In this document: positions 1 to 9,282 of the stretch, one piece after another
Position numbering within the stretch: the first letter of the stretch is position 1
Layout: every line of letters starts with the position of its first letter
Assembly (NCBI RefSeq): GCF_043876815.1
Contig: NZ_JBAWKA010000004.1
Span: forward strand, 186,001-250,000
Origin: Gaetbulibacter_A sp043876815
GTDB lineage: Bacteria; Bacteroidota; Bacteroidia; Flavobacteriales; Flavobacteriaceae
DNA: 64,000 bases
Direction of reading: 5' to 3'
Position numbers and translations under genes: made by a program
Notes under the pieces: model-generated
What the model was told of the DNA's origin: nothing
What the model saw: only the letters and a program-made list of their open reading frames with translations
Databases searched by the model: none

Positions 1-571
1 TCCAACCGCCAAAACAAAATCCAACGACACCAATTTTCCCACTACATTGCTCATGATCCTTCAGGTAATTGAAAGCCGCAAGAAAATCCTCAAGCATGGC
101 ATCTCGATCACGTTGGCGCTGTAAAGCACGGCCTTCGTCGTCATTTCCGGGGTAACCACCAAGTGGTGTTAGTGCATCTGGAGCCAAGGTTATATAACCT
201 TCTAGGGCAGCACGTCTCGCGGTGTCTTCTATGTAAGGATTCAGGCCGCGATTTTCATGCACCACGATAATACCACCCAATTTTTCGGAACTATTCTTAG
301 GTTTTGAAAGCAGTCCTTTTATAGTGCCACCGCCTTTAGGAGATTCATATGAAATATACCCTGAATCTAATTCAGGATCTTTAGGATTTACCAACATGGT
401 ATCCTTGTAGTTAGGCATCAGGAAACTCATTAAAGAGGTCACCGTAAGGCCACCAACGGCGTATAAGGATAGTTTCTCAATAAATTCTCGTCGTGCTAAT
501 TTGTTGTGGGCATAATCATCATAGAGGTCGAAAACCTCTTGTTTAATGTCTTCTTTTTTTATCTTTTTCAT
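1..571 (-). CDS. Dienelactone hydrolase family protein, possible Tat substrate (3' part missing)
   Basis: The gene starts at 571 and runs off the left edge, leaving about 190 residues. Residues 24-50 hold a twin-arginine stretch (R27-R28 in LARREFIEKL) followed by a hydrophobic segment, which suggests Tat export. The alpha/beta-hydrolase part contains HENRGLNPYIED and, near the cut, GFCFGG. This fits the Gx-Cys-x-GG nucleophile elbow of dienelactone hydrolases, where Cys replaces Ser. The family hydrolyses lactones and esters; the substrate here is unknown. The Asp and His of the triad lie outside the window and cannot be checked. Confidence 0.85.
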   Translation of the reverse strand, partial: MKKIKKEDIKQEVFDLYDDYAHNKLARREFIEKLSLYAVGGLTVTSLMSFLMPNYKDTMLVNPKDPELDSGYISYESPKGGGTIKGLLSKPKNSSEKLGGIIVVHENRGLNPYIEDTARRAALEGYITLAPDALTPLGGYPGNDDEGRALQRQRDRDAMLEDFLAAFNYLKDHEQCSGKIGVVGFCFGGW

Positions 572-816
572 AATATTTTTTGTGTCCTTTAAAAATAGTG
601 AATTATTTTCATCATTTTTATTTTTTAACACGATGTTCCAATCGGGTGTTGCCTTTTCATGCTGTTACTTCCCTTGCACATTCGATACTAGAAGTGCTAC
701 ATGACTTAAAATAAAAGGAACACTATGCTCAAAAGTCGTTTTTTCTGAGACTTCAGCTGAATTGAGCATTATGAGCCCCCATTAGTCATTCAGGAGCAAT
801 TCCAAAAGGCTAGTGC

Positions 817-1473
817 TTATTTTATTTCTGTTTTGAGAAATTCTGTTACATGTTCACTTAATTTTTCATATCCTTCCTTTGAATAGTGGACATCATCCAG
901 TCCTTTCCCGAATTTTTTGTGTATTAAGATGGATTGTTCATATATATCATTTACCATGATCGAATGTTTTTTCATTATCTTTTTTGCAGCTTCATTGTAT
1001 CTTATTACATCATTTTGAAATCGGCCAGCTTCATTCTCGGGAACATATGTTGTTGTTACAAAAATTAATTTAGCATTAGTTTTCGTTTTTAAAATTGTAA
1101 CAATTGAATCAAGGTTTGAAGCATAATCATGAAGTGAATAAGTTATTGTTCCATTTTTCTTATCTCTGTGTCCTTGTACTTTTGAATCAGGGTGACGATA
1201 ACATAAATCCCACAAGCCCCAATTAAATTGAATTATATCCCAATCATTAGCCTCAATCCATGTTTCAATATTGCTAAGTCCAGTTCCTGTATGCTGAGCA
1301 TTTCCTGGATTATGTGATACTTCTGCAATATTCTTAAGATTTTCAGTAACAAAAGGAGTATATCCAATCGAAATAGAATCTCCGATTATAAATAGTTTCC
1401 TTTTGTCTTGTTTGCAACTTGTTATTCCAATCAACAAGAATAAGAGTATTAATTTTATTTTTAAATATTTCAT
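817..1473 (-). CDS. SGNH/GDSL-type hydrolase lipoprotein
   Basis: This 218-residue protein has a lipoprotein signal ending at Cys20 (LIGITSC), so it should be membrane-anchored outside the cytoplasm. Just after it comes GDS with Ser33, the nucleophile block of SGNH hydrolases, and near the C-terminus DDVHYSKEGYEKL, which matches the block-V Asp-x-x-His pair. A central FNWGLWDL segment could carry the block-III Asn. The family deacylates esters of lipids or polysaccharides; the substrate cannot be told. It stands alone, with about 250 featureless bases on each side. Confidence 0.8.
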   Translation of the reverse strand: MKYLKIKLILLFLLIGITSCKQDKRKLFIIGDSISIGYTPFVTENLKNIAEVSHNPGNAQHTGTGLSNIETWIEANDWDIIQFNWGLWDLCYRHPDSKVQGHRDKKNGTITYSLHDYASNLDSIVTILKTKTNAKLIFVTTTYVPENEAGRFQNDVIRYNEAAKKIMKKHSIMVNDIYEQSILIHKKFGKGLDDVHYSKEGYEKLSEHVTEFLKTEIK

Positions 1474-1694
1474 TATTTATCGTTTTTGCCTTTTCAAAGC
1501 TAAGGGTCTCGTATAAAAGGCAGTTGGGTGGGAATATATAAGTTTATACTCGATAACTTACTGATTATAATATATATAATCTAAATAAAAAGAATTAAAG
1601 GTATCTGTATTGATTTAGTTATCCTATTTAGTATTAGATGTTAATTTTTCAAAAAAAGTTTTTTTGAACTAAATATGGGCTAATATTAAAAACA

Positions 1695-1734
1695 AAAAAC
1701 CTTAACTGATTGATTAACAATTGTTAAGGTTTTT
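1695..1734 (-). terminator. Rho-independent terminator of tRNA-Ser
   Basis: A 12-bp inverted repeat (AAAAACCTTAAC / GTTAAGGTTTTT) sits directly downstream of the leftward tRNA gene and is followed, reading leftward, by a T-rich run. Confidence 0.7.
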
Positions 1735-1740
1735 ATTAAG

Positions 1741-1825
1741 CGGAGGAAGAGGGATTCGAACCCCCGGAGGTGTGACCCTCAACAGTTTTCAAGACTGCCG
1801 CATTCGACCACTCTGCCATTCCTCC
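1741..1825 (-). tRNA. tRNA-Ser (anticodon UGA)
   Basis: Read on the minus strand, the sequence begins GGAGGAATGGCAGAGTGGTC and ends TTCCTCC plus a G discriminator. The 7-bp acceptor stem pairs perfectly, the T loop carries GGTTCGAATCC, and the anticodon arm is CAGTCTTGAAAACTG with anticodon TGA. The about 85-nt length and long variable arm are those of a class II tRNA-Ser. CCA is not encoded. Confidence 0.97.
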
Positions 1826-1916
1826 AATGCGTTTTCAAAACCTACACAACATTACGGTTTCTTTATTACTGCGAGCGCGCTCACTAAAAGAATTCGCCGC
1901 TTTCTGCAGGCGGGTG

Positions 1917-1948
1917 CAAATATAATGTCCTTTTTCATTCTATTCAAA
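1917..1948 (-). promoter_or_regulatory. Bacteroidota-type promoter for tRNA-Ser
   Basis: On the minus strand there is TTTTG (1945-1948 region), 20 bases, then TATATTTG (1917-1924). This matches the TTG-N19..21-TAnnTTTG consensus closely. Transcription would start about 85 bases before the tRNA. Confidence 0.7.
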
Positions 1949-2063
1949 AAAAAAGACACATTTTTAAAAATAAATTTTAATTATTCGCACATCTATTTTT
2001 TTTAATTATTATGAACCTCAAAAACAAAATTCTAAACGTATTTTTGTAAAAATTAAAAGCAAA

Positions 2064-2693
2064 ATGAATACGATCCAGCAGCTTCAATGGCGGTACGCAA
2101 CGAAAAAGTTCGATCCCAATAAAATCCTCTCACAGGAAAAAATTAACATCCTCAAGGAGGCGTTCAATCTCACGGCAACCTCCTACGGCTTACAAACCAT
2201 ATCCATGGTGGTAGTTCAGGATCAGGCACTTCGCGAGCAATTATGGCCCCACGCTTACAATCAAGAGCAGGTTTTACATGCCTCTCATTTACTTGTAATT
2301 TGTATTCAAAAAGAGATCGTTGCGCAAGATGTTGTCGACTTTTTTAATAACATTAAAGATATCCGAAATACAGACGAAAACATCTTAAATCCTTATCGCG
2401 AAAATCTCATACAAACCATTCAAAAACAATCACTTATAGAACAGCAACAATGGTCAACGAATCAAGCCTACATAGCTCTGGGTAACCTCATGACGGTCTG
2501 CGCTATCGAGAACATCGATTCCTGCCCTATGGAGGGTTTTAACCCCGAAAAGTTCGACAGTATTTTAAATCTTGGTGAACGTGGCCTAAAATCAGTACTT
2601 TTGCTACCGGTTGGGTATCGGGCCAGTGACGATATGTTTTCCGATTTTAAAAAGGTTAGAAAACCCATACACGAGACCATAATTGAAATATAA
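2064..2693 (+). CDS. NAD(P)H-dependent nitroreductase-family oxidoreductase
   Basis: This 209-residue protein matches the nitroreductase (NfsB-like) family in length and layout. An N-terminal RYATKKFDPNK motif supplies FMN-phosphate contacts, an LTATSYGLQ segment follows at about 36-44, and SCPMEGFNPEKFDSIL lies in the C-terminal third. Such FMN enzymes reduce nitroaromatics, quinones or flavins with NAD(P)H as cytoplasmic dimers. The start has a short AT-rich leader with a TATTTTTG element at 2039-2046. It appears monocistronic and is separated from the next gene by a G+C-rich repeat. The physiological substrate is not predictable. Confidence 0.9.
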   Translation: MNTIQQLQWRYATKKFDPNKILSQEKINILKEAFNLTATSYGLQTISMVVVQDQALREQLWPHAYNQEQVLHASHLLVICIQKEIVAQDVVDFFNNIKDIRNTDENILNPYRENLIQTIQKQSLIEQQQWSTNQAYIALGNLMTVCAIENIDSCPMEGFNPEKFDSILNLGERGLKSVLLLPVGYRASDDMFSDFKKVRKPIHETIIEI

Positions 2694-2700
2694 TTAATTA

Positions 2701-2769
2701 GGGCGCTCCCCAAAGGGTCGGGCTTTGCGCGTTACACGGTAACTCGCTACAATCCCTAGCGCGCTTCAC
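2701..2769. repeat. G+C-rich intergenic repeat element, copy 1
   Basis: About 70 bases beginning GGGCGCTCCCC and containing GGTCGGGCTTTGCGC stand out by G+C content and hairpin potential. The inverse complement of 29251-29337 begins GGGCGTTACCCC and contains GGTCGTGCTTTCGC, so the two seem to be one family in opposite orientation. Neither contains an open frame with a start. Confidence 0.5.
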
Positions 2770-2786
2770 AAAACCATATAAACACT

Positions 2787-3980
2787 ATGCCAGGATTTGA
2801 ACTATTTGGAAATTCAGAACGTAAAGAGTTACAAGACGTTTTAGACAATGGTGTTCTCATGCGCTATGGCTTCGACGGTATGCGAAATGGCCATTGGAAA
2901 GCGAAAGCTCTGGAATCCGAATTGCAAAAAGCCTTTCAGGTCAACCACGCACAATTGGTGTCTAGCGGAACTGCAGCAGTATCTGTAGCGCTAGCTAGTG
3001 TTGGTGTAGGAGCAGGGGATGAGGTGATCATGCCAACGTTTACCTTTGTGGCCAGTTTTGAAGCGATCCTCATGCTTGGTGCCATTCCAGTTTTGGTAGA
3101 TATCGATGATACACTAACTCTGGATCCTAATGCTGTTGAAGCTGAGATAACCAATAAAACGAAAGCTGTTATGGTCGTTCAAATGTGTGGTAGTATGGGA
3201 GACATGGATGCGCTACAAAGCATTTGTAACAAACACGGTCTCTTACTTATTGAAGATGCGTGTCAGGCCATAGGAGGGACTTATAAAAACAAACCTCTAG
3301 GTAGCATTGGAGATTTGGGCTGTTTTTCTTTCGATTTTGTAAAGACCATTACTTGTGGAGAAGGCGGTGCTGTCATTACCAATAACGAACAATATCATAC
3401 GCACGCTGATCATTACAGCGATCATGGTCACGATCATATTGGGAACGATCGTGGGGCTGAAACCCATCCATTTATGGGATATAATTTTCGTATTTCAGAA
3501 CTTCACGCTGCGGTTGGATTGGCTCAAATAAAACGCCTTCCGGAGTTTCTCAGTATTCAAAAGAAGAATTTCACCATCATCCGGGAAGCCTTATCAGGAA
3601 TCCCTGAAGTAACCTTCAGAACGGTTCCTGAAGGCGGGGAAGAGAATTATGGGTTTCTCAATTTTTATTTACCCGATCTGGAAACGTCGAGAACAGTGGC
3701 GTCCAAATTTAAAGCTGAAGGTGTAGATGCTTGTTTTCATTATTACGATAACAATTGGCATTACGTGCGTAAATGGCAACACCTCAGTGAGCAAAAATCC
3801 TTATTCCCCTTACCAGTGCAAGTTAAACAGGGCTTAGAACAATTAAAGGGCAAAACCTTTCCGGCTTCCGACCACTACATTGCCAGAAACTTGTCTTGTT
3901 TGATCAAATTATCATGGTCTGAAGCCGATGTTAAAGCACGTGCCGACAAAATGGTTCAGATCATAAAATCCTGTATATAA
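2787..3980 (+). CDS. DegT/DnrJ/EryC1/StrS family PLP-dependent aminotransferase
   Basis: This 397-residue fold-type I PLP enzyme shows EDACQ (Asp157, contacts the pyridine nitrogen) and SFDFVKTITCGEGG, in which Lys186 is the likely Schiff-base lysine. GTAAVSVAL near residue 61 should bind phosphate. Family members aminate keto-sugars for surface polysaccharides or antibiotics. Here a His/Asp-rich stretch (about 205-220, HADHYSDHGHDH) is inserted after the catalytic region. No sugar-biosynthesis genes flank it, so a role in nucleotide-sugar amination is only a family-based guess. Confidence 0.88.
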   Translation: MPGFELFGNSERKELQDVLDNGVLMRYGFDGMRNGHWKAKALESELQKAFQVNHAQLVSSGTAAVSVALASVGVGAGDEVIMPTFTFVASFEAILMLGAIPVLVDIDDTLTLDPNAVEAEITNKTKAVMVVQMCGSMGDMDALQSICNKHGLLLIEDACQAIGGTYKNKPLGSIGDLGCFSFDFVKTITCGEGGAVITNNEQYHTHADHYSDHGHDHIGNDRGAETHPFMGYNFRISELHAAVGLAQIKRLPEFLSIQKKNFTIIREALSGIPEVTFRTVPEGGEENYGFLNFYLPDLETSRTVASKFKAEGVDACFHYYDNNWHYVRKWQHLSEQKSLFPLPVQVKQGLEQLKGKTFPASDHYIARNLSCLIKLSWSEADVKARADKMVQIIKSCI

Positions 3981-4082
3981 GTATTTTAGGATATTCTTTT
4001 TTCCAAGTGTATGGTTTTTGTAGGGGTTAAAAGTTTTATTTTCCTTTAGGATAAGGGTACTTTTATAGCCTAAGAAAAGTCT

Positions 4083-5648
4083 ATGAAAGTCAACTACCTA
4101 TTATTCCTGTTTTTATTATTTCAAATTAACACCACGTTTTCCCAACAAATGCCCATTGACTTCTCTGGTGGTTCAGACACTTTTAGTGTTTTTAGTGGGA
4201 GTTCTTTCGCATTAACATCAGATCCTGAAGATGCCGGAAATCCGATTGGCCAGTTCTCTAACGACGGTTCTGATCCATGGCAAGGATTTTATATCGATCT
4301 TTCAAGACCAATCGACTTGGGTCTGCAAAAAACCATCTCTTTGTCCTATTATGGATATGATACCGGTTCCCATAATATTCTTTTAAAATTGGAAAATGGC
4401 GCAAATCCTAATGTGGAGGTTACTCAAAATGTTAGCGGTTCTGGTTGGACTCACAACATCATTTTTGATTTTTCGAATGCCGTAGCTAGTTCGGATGGTG
4501 TAACACCTGTTAATGCCACCGGCCAATACAGCAGACTCACCATATTTATTGATGGGGGAAGTACGGTTTCGGGAACTTATTTAATAGATTCTATTGATGA
4601 TGGGTCAACACCAACAGATCCAAATGTACTGGATGTGACTTATACCGATTTAGTATGGTCTGATGAATTCGACACAAATGGTGCTGTGAATAGTACGAAT
4701 TGGTTTCACCAAACCCAACTTCCAGCAGGTGGAAGTTGGTATAATAATGAGGTTCAGCATTATACTGATAGAACAGATAACTCCTATGTTGCAGGAGGCT
4801 TTTTGAATATTGTTTCGAAAAAGGAAACATATTCAGATCAGGGATACACAAAATCCTATACGTCTGCACGATTAAACTCGAAATTTGCCTTTACTTATGG
4901 TAGAGTAGATGTTAGAGCTAAAATCCCCACGCAAGCAGGGACTTGGCCTGCTATTTGGATGCTAGGGAAGAACATAAATGAAGATGGCGGTTATTGGGAC
5001 AATACTTATGGTACAACCAATTGGCCGGCCTGTGGTGAAATAGACATTATGGAACATGGTATATTTCCTTCGGAAGACCCAAACTATATAAGTAGTGCGC
5101 TTCATACACCGTGTTGCTACGGTGGTAATCCAAATAAAGGTGGCATTATAGCCTCGGATCTTGTAAATGACTTTCATATTTATTCCATGAATTGGTCTCC
5201 AGACCAAATTTCATTTTTGTTAGATGGTGTTGTTTATTATACTTATAATCCTTCCGTAAAAGATGCCAATACCTGGCCTTTTGATGCTGATCAGTATATC
5301 CTTCTGAATATCGCTATGGGAGGTGTGGCAGGAACAATTGATCCAAGTTTTACCGAGGGCACCATGCAAATAGATTATGTTCGGGTGTATCAGAACTCGA
5401 GTTTAAGCATTAAAGAAACTCGAAAAGATGCTTTTAAAGTATTCCCGAATCCGGTTAAAACTGAACTAAATATTAAAACATCAGAAACGATTGATGATAT
5501 GGCGCTTTACGATATTTTCGGCAAGCTAGTTTTAAAACATAAGGAAATCGGGAGGTCCATAAATGTTGAAAATTTACCGGCAGGTGTTTACTTTTTAAAA
5601 ATTTATTCAGGACCTACAACAACCATCAAAAAAGTACTAAAATATTAA
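4083..5648 (+). CDS. Secreted GH16 beta-glucanase (laminarinase-like) with T9SS sorting domain
   Basis: This 521-residue protein has a signal peptide (about 1-20), a beta-sandwich region resembling a carbohydrate-binding module (about 25-175), a GH16 catalytic domain (about 185-435) and a C-terminal sorting domain (about 450-521). The active site is the ExDxxE motif in GEIDIMEHG: Glu319 (nucleophile), Asp321 and Glu324 (acid/base). The tail, with KVFPNPVKTELNI and LPAGVYFLKI, matches the type A sorting signal for type IX secretion. Family knowledge points to hydrolysis of beta-1,3-glucans such as laminarin; agarase or carrageenase specificity is not excluded. No SusC/SusD genes are adjacent. 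Confidence 0.93.
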   Translation: MKVNYLLFLFLLFQINTTFSQQMPIDFSGGSDTFSVFSGSSFALTSDPEDAGNPIGQFSNDGSDPWQGFYIDLSRPIDLGLQKTISLSYYGYDTGSHNILLKLENGANPNVEVTQNVSGSGWTHNIIFDFSNAVASSDGVTPVNATGQYSRLTIFIDGGSTVSGTYLIDSIDDGSTPTDPNVLDVTYTDLVWSDEFDTNGAVNSTNWFHQTQLPAGGSWYNNEVQHYTDRTDNSYVAGGFLNIVSKKETYSDQGYTKSYTSARLNSKFAFTYGRVDVRAKIPTQAGTWPAIWMLGKNINEDGGYWDNTYGTTNWPACGEIDIMEHGIFPSEDPNYISSALHTPCCYGGNPNKGGIIASDLVNDFHIYSMNWSPDQISFLLDGVVYYTYNPSVKDANTWPFDADQYILLNIAMGGVAGTIDPSFTEGTMQIDYVRVYQNSSLSIKETRKDAFKVFPNPVKTELNIKTSETIDDMALYDIFGKLVLKHKEIGRSINVENLPAGVYFLKIYSGPTTTIKKVLKY

Positions 5649-5657
5649 TATGCTTCG

Positions 5658-7160
5658 CTAAGCAAAAGGAATGATAATTGTGACCTTGGTACCTGCAGGT
5701 TTGTCCTTCTCGTAAAGGTCTGTGAAGCTTATACTATAAGAGCTCTTAAATTTTTCACTAAAATGTTTTAGGCGTTCTTCGGAAAGTTTTATTCCTAGTG
5801 ACTCCCGTTTAAGAAGTTTATTTTTCTTTAAGGCTTGAGATTTTTTTCGGCCAACGCCATTATCAATAATATCTATTTGAAATTGTGAATCACTAGCCTT
5901 TTTAACCTCCATCCTTAATTGCCGATCCTCTTTCTTTAATGATAATCCGTGCCATACCGCATTTTCCAGAAATGGCTGTGTTATAAGAGATGGTAGTTTT
6001 ATAGCACTTAGATTTAAAGTATCATCATAATCCAGTTTAAAATCGATACTATTATTAAAACGTATATTTTCAATATTGATATAGAGAGTCATGGTTTCCA
6101 GTTCCTCAGTTAAAGAGGTTTCTTTTTCTGTGGTTGAAGCCAAGATCTTTCGAATAAGTTTTGAAAATTTGTTCAAATAGAAAACAGCATGCTCTTTTTC
6201 ATTATCAATAATATAGCGCTTAATGGAATTAAGCGAATTAAAAATAAAATGTGGATTCATCTGACTTCGCAGCGCTGATACCTTTAATTCTGCGAGCTCT
6301 TTGTCATATTTCATTTTTAGGGTATGCAGTTTCTCTATTTCAGCTTCTTTATTTAGTTTTTCTAGTTCGTTTTCAAGCTGTTCCTGAATTTTATTACGCA
6401 GTTTTTCGTTTTCTTTTAATTGTAAAATGAGTTTATTCTTAGCGGCATCCCTGTCCTCTAAAATCAGCTTCTGCTTCTTACCCAGTCCCAAAGAAAAAAT
6501 GATATTTTCTAAAATAAATCCGAGGTATAGTATACTGTAAGCTGGTTCTACGTGGAGTCCCTCATTTTTAAGATTCAGATAGTAGATCAAGGAAACTACC
6601 GAGGAAACTAACAAAATAAATGATCCTGCGATCATGTAATACTTCAGAGAATTTTTCAACTTAAAAAAAGGAATATACATGACAATACCATACATGGTCA
6701 TGGGTATGGTGAACACAAAATAACCCTGGGATAAGGTAGATATATCCCCCGTAAACAGATACCAAATAAAATTAACTACACAATATGCCATAATAAGATA
6801 CAAAGCACGCATACTCCAGGTGTACCAGGTGTTTAGCTCCTGTTTCATATTCAGAAACCGGAATGCAAAAAGTACATAAAGGAAAAAGTAGATTTCTGTA
6901 GCAATGGTAGGGTAGTTTGTTACGACTTGAATAGGAACAAACAGTTCGTAAATAAAACCGCTTGAGACATGATTCAGTTGTGATAAAATAATGAAAAAAG
7001 TATAGCCACTATAAAGCAGATATAGCTTGTCTTTATTTTGAAAATACAACAAAAAATGGTAGACCGAAAGGATAAATAATATCCCGATTGTAAAGGTGAT
7101 GAATCCGTTTTGAAACGGGTAATTAAAAAAGTAATACGATAGATCCTGATCCAAAATCAT
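5658..7160 (-). CDS. LytS-type sensor histidine kinase with 7-TM input domain
   Basis: The 500-residue protein has about seven membrane segments in residues 18-225 (7TMR-DISM-like layout), a coiled coil (about 235-295) and a His_kinase/HATPase unit. MNPHFIFNSLNS carries the phospho-accepting His304, and the ATPase part shows PSLITQPFLENAVWHG (N box) and IDNGVGR (G box). It would autophosphorylate in response to an unknown signal and pass phosphate to the regulator encoded just upstream. The two reading frames overlap by one base in TAATG, so they are translationally coupled. It converges on the GH16 gene with a 9-base gap. Confidence 0.93.
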   Translation of the reverse strand: MILDQDLSYYFFNYPFQNGFITFTIGILFILSVYHFLLYFQNKDKLYLLYSGYTFFIILSQLNHVSSGFIYELFVPIQVVTNYPTIATEIYFFLYVLFAFRFLNMKQELNTWYTWSMRALYLIMAYCVVNFIWYLFTGDISTLSQGYFVFTIPMTMYGIVMYIPFFKLKNSLKYYMIAGSFILLVSSVVSLIYYLNLKNEGLHVEPAYSILYLGFILENIIFSLGLGKKQKLILEDRDAAKNKLILQLKENEKLRNKIQEQLENELEKLNKEAEIEKLHTLKMKYDKELAELKVSALRSQMNPHFIFNSLNSIKRYIIDNEKEHAVFYLNKFSKLIRKILASTTEKETSLTEELETMTLYINIENIRFNNSIDFKLDYDDTLNLSAIKLPSLITQPFLENAVWHGLSLKKEDRQLRMEVKKASDSQFQIDIIDNGVGRKKSQALKKNKLLKRESLGIKLSEERLKHFSEKFKSSYSISFTDLYEKDKPAGTKVTIIIPFA

Positions 7161-7900
7161 TAACTATTTAATACGGCTAATAAGTCGGTTTTCTTTGATC
7201 GTGATACCGGAATATGAGTCCCATCTTCGAGTACAATATAACCGCCATCACTTTTAACAAACTCTTTAATGCTGTTAATATTGACCAAATAGGAGTTATG
7301 AACTCTGAAGAAATCATCGCTGGTCATATCTTCAAATTCCTTCAATTTTTTAGACAGCATTTCTTTCTCACTGTTTTTTAAATAGATCTCGGTGTAATTT
7401 CCATCTGATTTGCAATAGAGTATATCTACCATATTCACATATTTAGTTTTTCCTACCAGCGGTAAGGCGATCCTTTTGGGTTGATTTTCTCTAGAGATCG
7501 TATCTATTATTTTTTTGACTTCTTCACCCAGATTATTTTTGGTTTTATTTTTACGAACCCGAGCAATAGTATTATTAAGATCTTCAGAATCAATGGGTTT
7601 TAAGAGGTAATCTATGGCGTGCTCTTTAAAGGCTTTAATGGCGTAATTATCATAAGCCGTGGTAATGATGAGATCAAAATCACGATATTCTAGTTGTGCC
7701 AATAACTGAAATCCGTCCATTTCCGGCATTTCAATATCCAAAAAAACACAATCGGGTTTGAGATAGTTGATCGCAGAAATAGCATTCTTAGGATTTGTGA
7801 AGGTATCGCAGATCTCGATATCATCACAAAAATTTTCAATTTCCCATTTCAAATTATTAATGGCATTGAACTCATCATCTATAATAATGGCGCGTATCAT
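7160..7900 (-). CDS. LytTR-family DNA-binding response regulator
   Basis: This 246-residue regulator has a receiver domain (about 1-120) with Asp8/Asp9, phospho-acceptor Asp55 (FLDIEMPEMDG), Thr80/81 and Lys101, then a LytTR DNA-binding domain (about 145-246) with DDFFRVHNSYLVNI. It is the first gene of a two-gene operon with the kinase. Its upstream region (7901-8035) contains an AACACC-AAAA-GGTGTT hairpin at 8012-8027 but no clear promoter match. Targets are unknown. Confidence 0.95.
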   Translation of the reverse strand: MIRAIIIDDEFNAINNLKWEIENFCDDIEICDTFTNPKNAISAINYLKPDCVFLDIEMPEMDGFQLLAQLEYRDFDLIITTAYDNYAIKAFKEHAIDYLLKPIDSEDLNNTIARVRKNKTKNNLGEEVKKIIDTISRENQPKRIALPLVGKTKYVNMVDILYCKSDGNYTEIYLKNSEKEMLSKKLKEFEDMTSDDFFRVHNSYLVNINSIKEFVKSDGGYIVLEDGTHIPVSRSKKTDLLAVLNS

Positions 7901-8162
7901 ATCAAACTTTTGTTAAAAATATAAAGTTTTCATACATTATAGTAAAGGTTTGTATAATAGGCACTGTTGAATACATACTTGGTATTGTTTCGCTTATATT
8001 CAGTTTTTATTAACACCAAAAGGTGTTCTAAGACAAGTTACAATTTATTCTCTACAAATTAGAGCACATTTTTTACCATTCATAAATTCAAAGCCCTTTT
8101 AAGTACGATAGATATGTATATTTATGACTGATTATCAGAAAATTAGTTAAAACATTTTTATT

Positions 8163-9128
8163 ATGACTACAAAGATTTATATTAAAAGGTATGCCATTTT
8201 TTTATCAGTTATCTCACTTATAATTTTTAGTTGTAAAAATCAAAATAAGGAAAACGATACGACAATTAATGAAGTTCAAAGGAGCAATGATAAAGTTAAT
8301 AGGGTCGAAGTAGTTACGAATGCTATGGATTTTGAAATACCATCGCAATTTGATTCCGGTTGGACCACTTTTGAATATATCAATAAATCTGAAGAAACCC
8401 ATTTTTTCATCCTTGAAAAAATGCCAGAGGGTATCACCATAGAAAATTATAACAATGAACTGGTTCCTCCCTTTAAAAAGATTTTTACTTTTTTAATAGA
8501 AGGGAAAAATGAGGAAGCCATGAAAGCAAGTGAGGAAATACCTGAATGGTGGAAAGACGTGAAATTAGGTGGTGGTGTAGGATTGATTTCACCGCAAAGC
8601 TCTGCACAGTCAACTGTATTTCTGAATCCAGGTACCTATGTTATGGAATGTTATGTTAGAATGCCAAATGGGATGCCCCATGCCTTTTACGGAATGTTAA
8701 AGCAAATTGTTGTAACGGATAAAAAGAATAATTTAGAAGCTCCTATAGCCGACTATAATATTGATGTTTCAAGCGAAAAAGGCATTGTTTTTAAGGATTC
8801 AATAAAAAGCGGTGTGTATGAGCTTGCTGTAAACTTTAAAGATCAAAAACTATATGAAACCCTTCTAGGTCACGATATAAATTTAGTAAGACTGGATAAG
8901 CTTTCCAACTTGGATTCATTAGGTGACTGGATAAATGCGGCAAATATTCAATCGTTTAGAACACCAACCCCTGAAGGTTTAACTTTTTTAGGTGGTGTTG
9001 AAGACCTTGAGGCTGGAAGTACAGGCTTTTTCAAGGCTAATCTAGCTGAAAAAGGTAATTATGTACTAATATCCGAAATTCCTGATGTTTTAAATCGAAA
9101 AATGTATAAGGTTTTTAAGGTTTATTAA
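8163..9128 (+). CDS. Lipoprotein of unknown function, tandem paralogue A
   Basis: This 321-residue protein has a lipoprotein signal ending at Cys24 (LIIFSC). Two halves of similar size follow. The first carries the pattern sGWttFeyiN, then HFFilekmPeG, and the second ends TPEGLTFLGGVEDL and GNYVLISEIPD. The spacing of aromatic, Asn and His-Phe residues recalls beta-sandwich (cupredoxin-like) domains, but no copper ligand set is evident. A named function would be invention. The downstream gene encodes a paralogue with the same plan, so both are likely envelope proteins with related roles. Confidence 0.75.
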   Translation: MTTKIYIKRYAIFLSVISLIIFSCKNQNKENDTTINEVQRSNDKVNRVEVVTNAMDFEIPSQFDSGWTTFEYINKSEETHFFILEKMPEGITIENYNNELVPPFKKIFTFLIEGKNEEAMKASEEIPEWWKDVKLGGGVGLISPQSSAQSTVFLNPGTYVMECYVRMPNGMPHAFYGMLKQIVVTDKKNNLEAPIADYNIDVSSEKGIVFKDSIKSGVYELAVNFKDQKLYETLLGHDINLVRLDKLSNLDSLGDWINAANIQSFRTPTPEGLTFLGGVEDLEAGSTGFFKANLAEKGNYVLISEIPDVLNRKMYKVFKVY

Positions 9129-9282
9129 TCACTAGAAAACTAGTTACAATTTATTCTTTACAAAATAGAGTACATTTTTTACCATTCATAAAATCCAATG
9201 CGTTTAAAACATGATAGATATGTACATTTAGCACTGATTATCAGAAAATTAATTAAATTCAATAACTACAAAACCACAAACT

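Noticed and set aside
1500..1530. GTTGGGT near 1527 resembles an integron attC core (GTTRRRY), beside a lone lipoprotein gene.
   Set aside because: No matching RYYYAAC partner or imperfect hairpin of attC length was found on either side of the SGNH gene, and no integrase is present.
8012..8027. AACACC-AAAA-GGTGTT palindrome between the LytTR operon and the first lipoprotein gene, considered as a LytTR operator.
   Set aside because: LytTR sites are usually direct repeats, and this sequence is a simple hairpin lying outside the duplicated upstream block.
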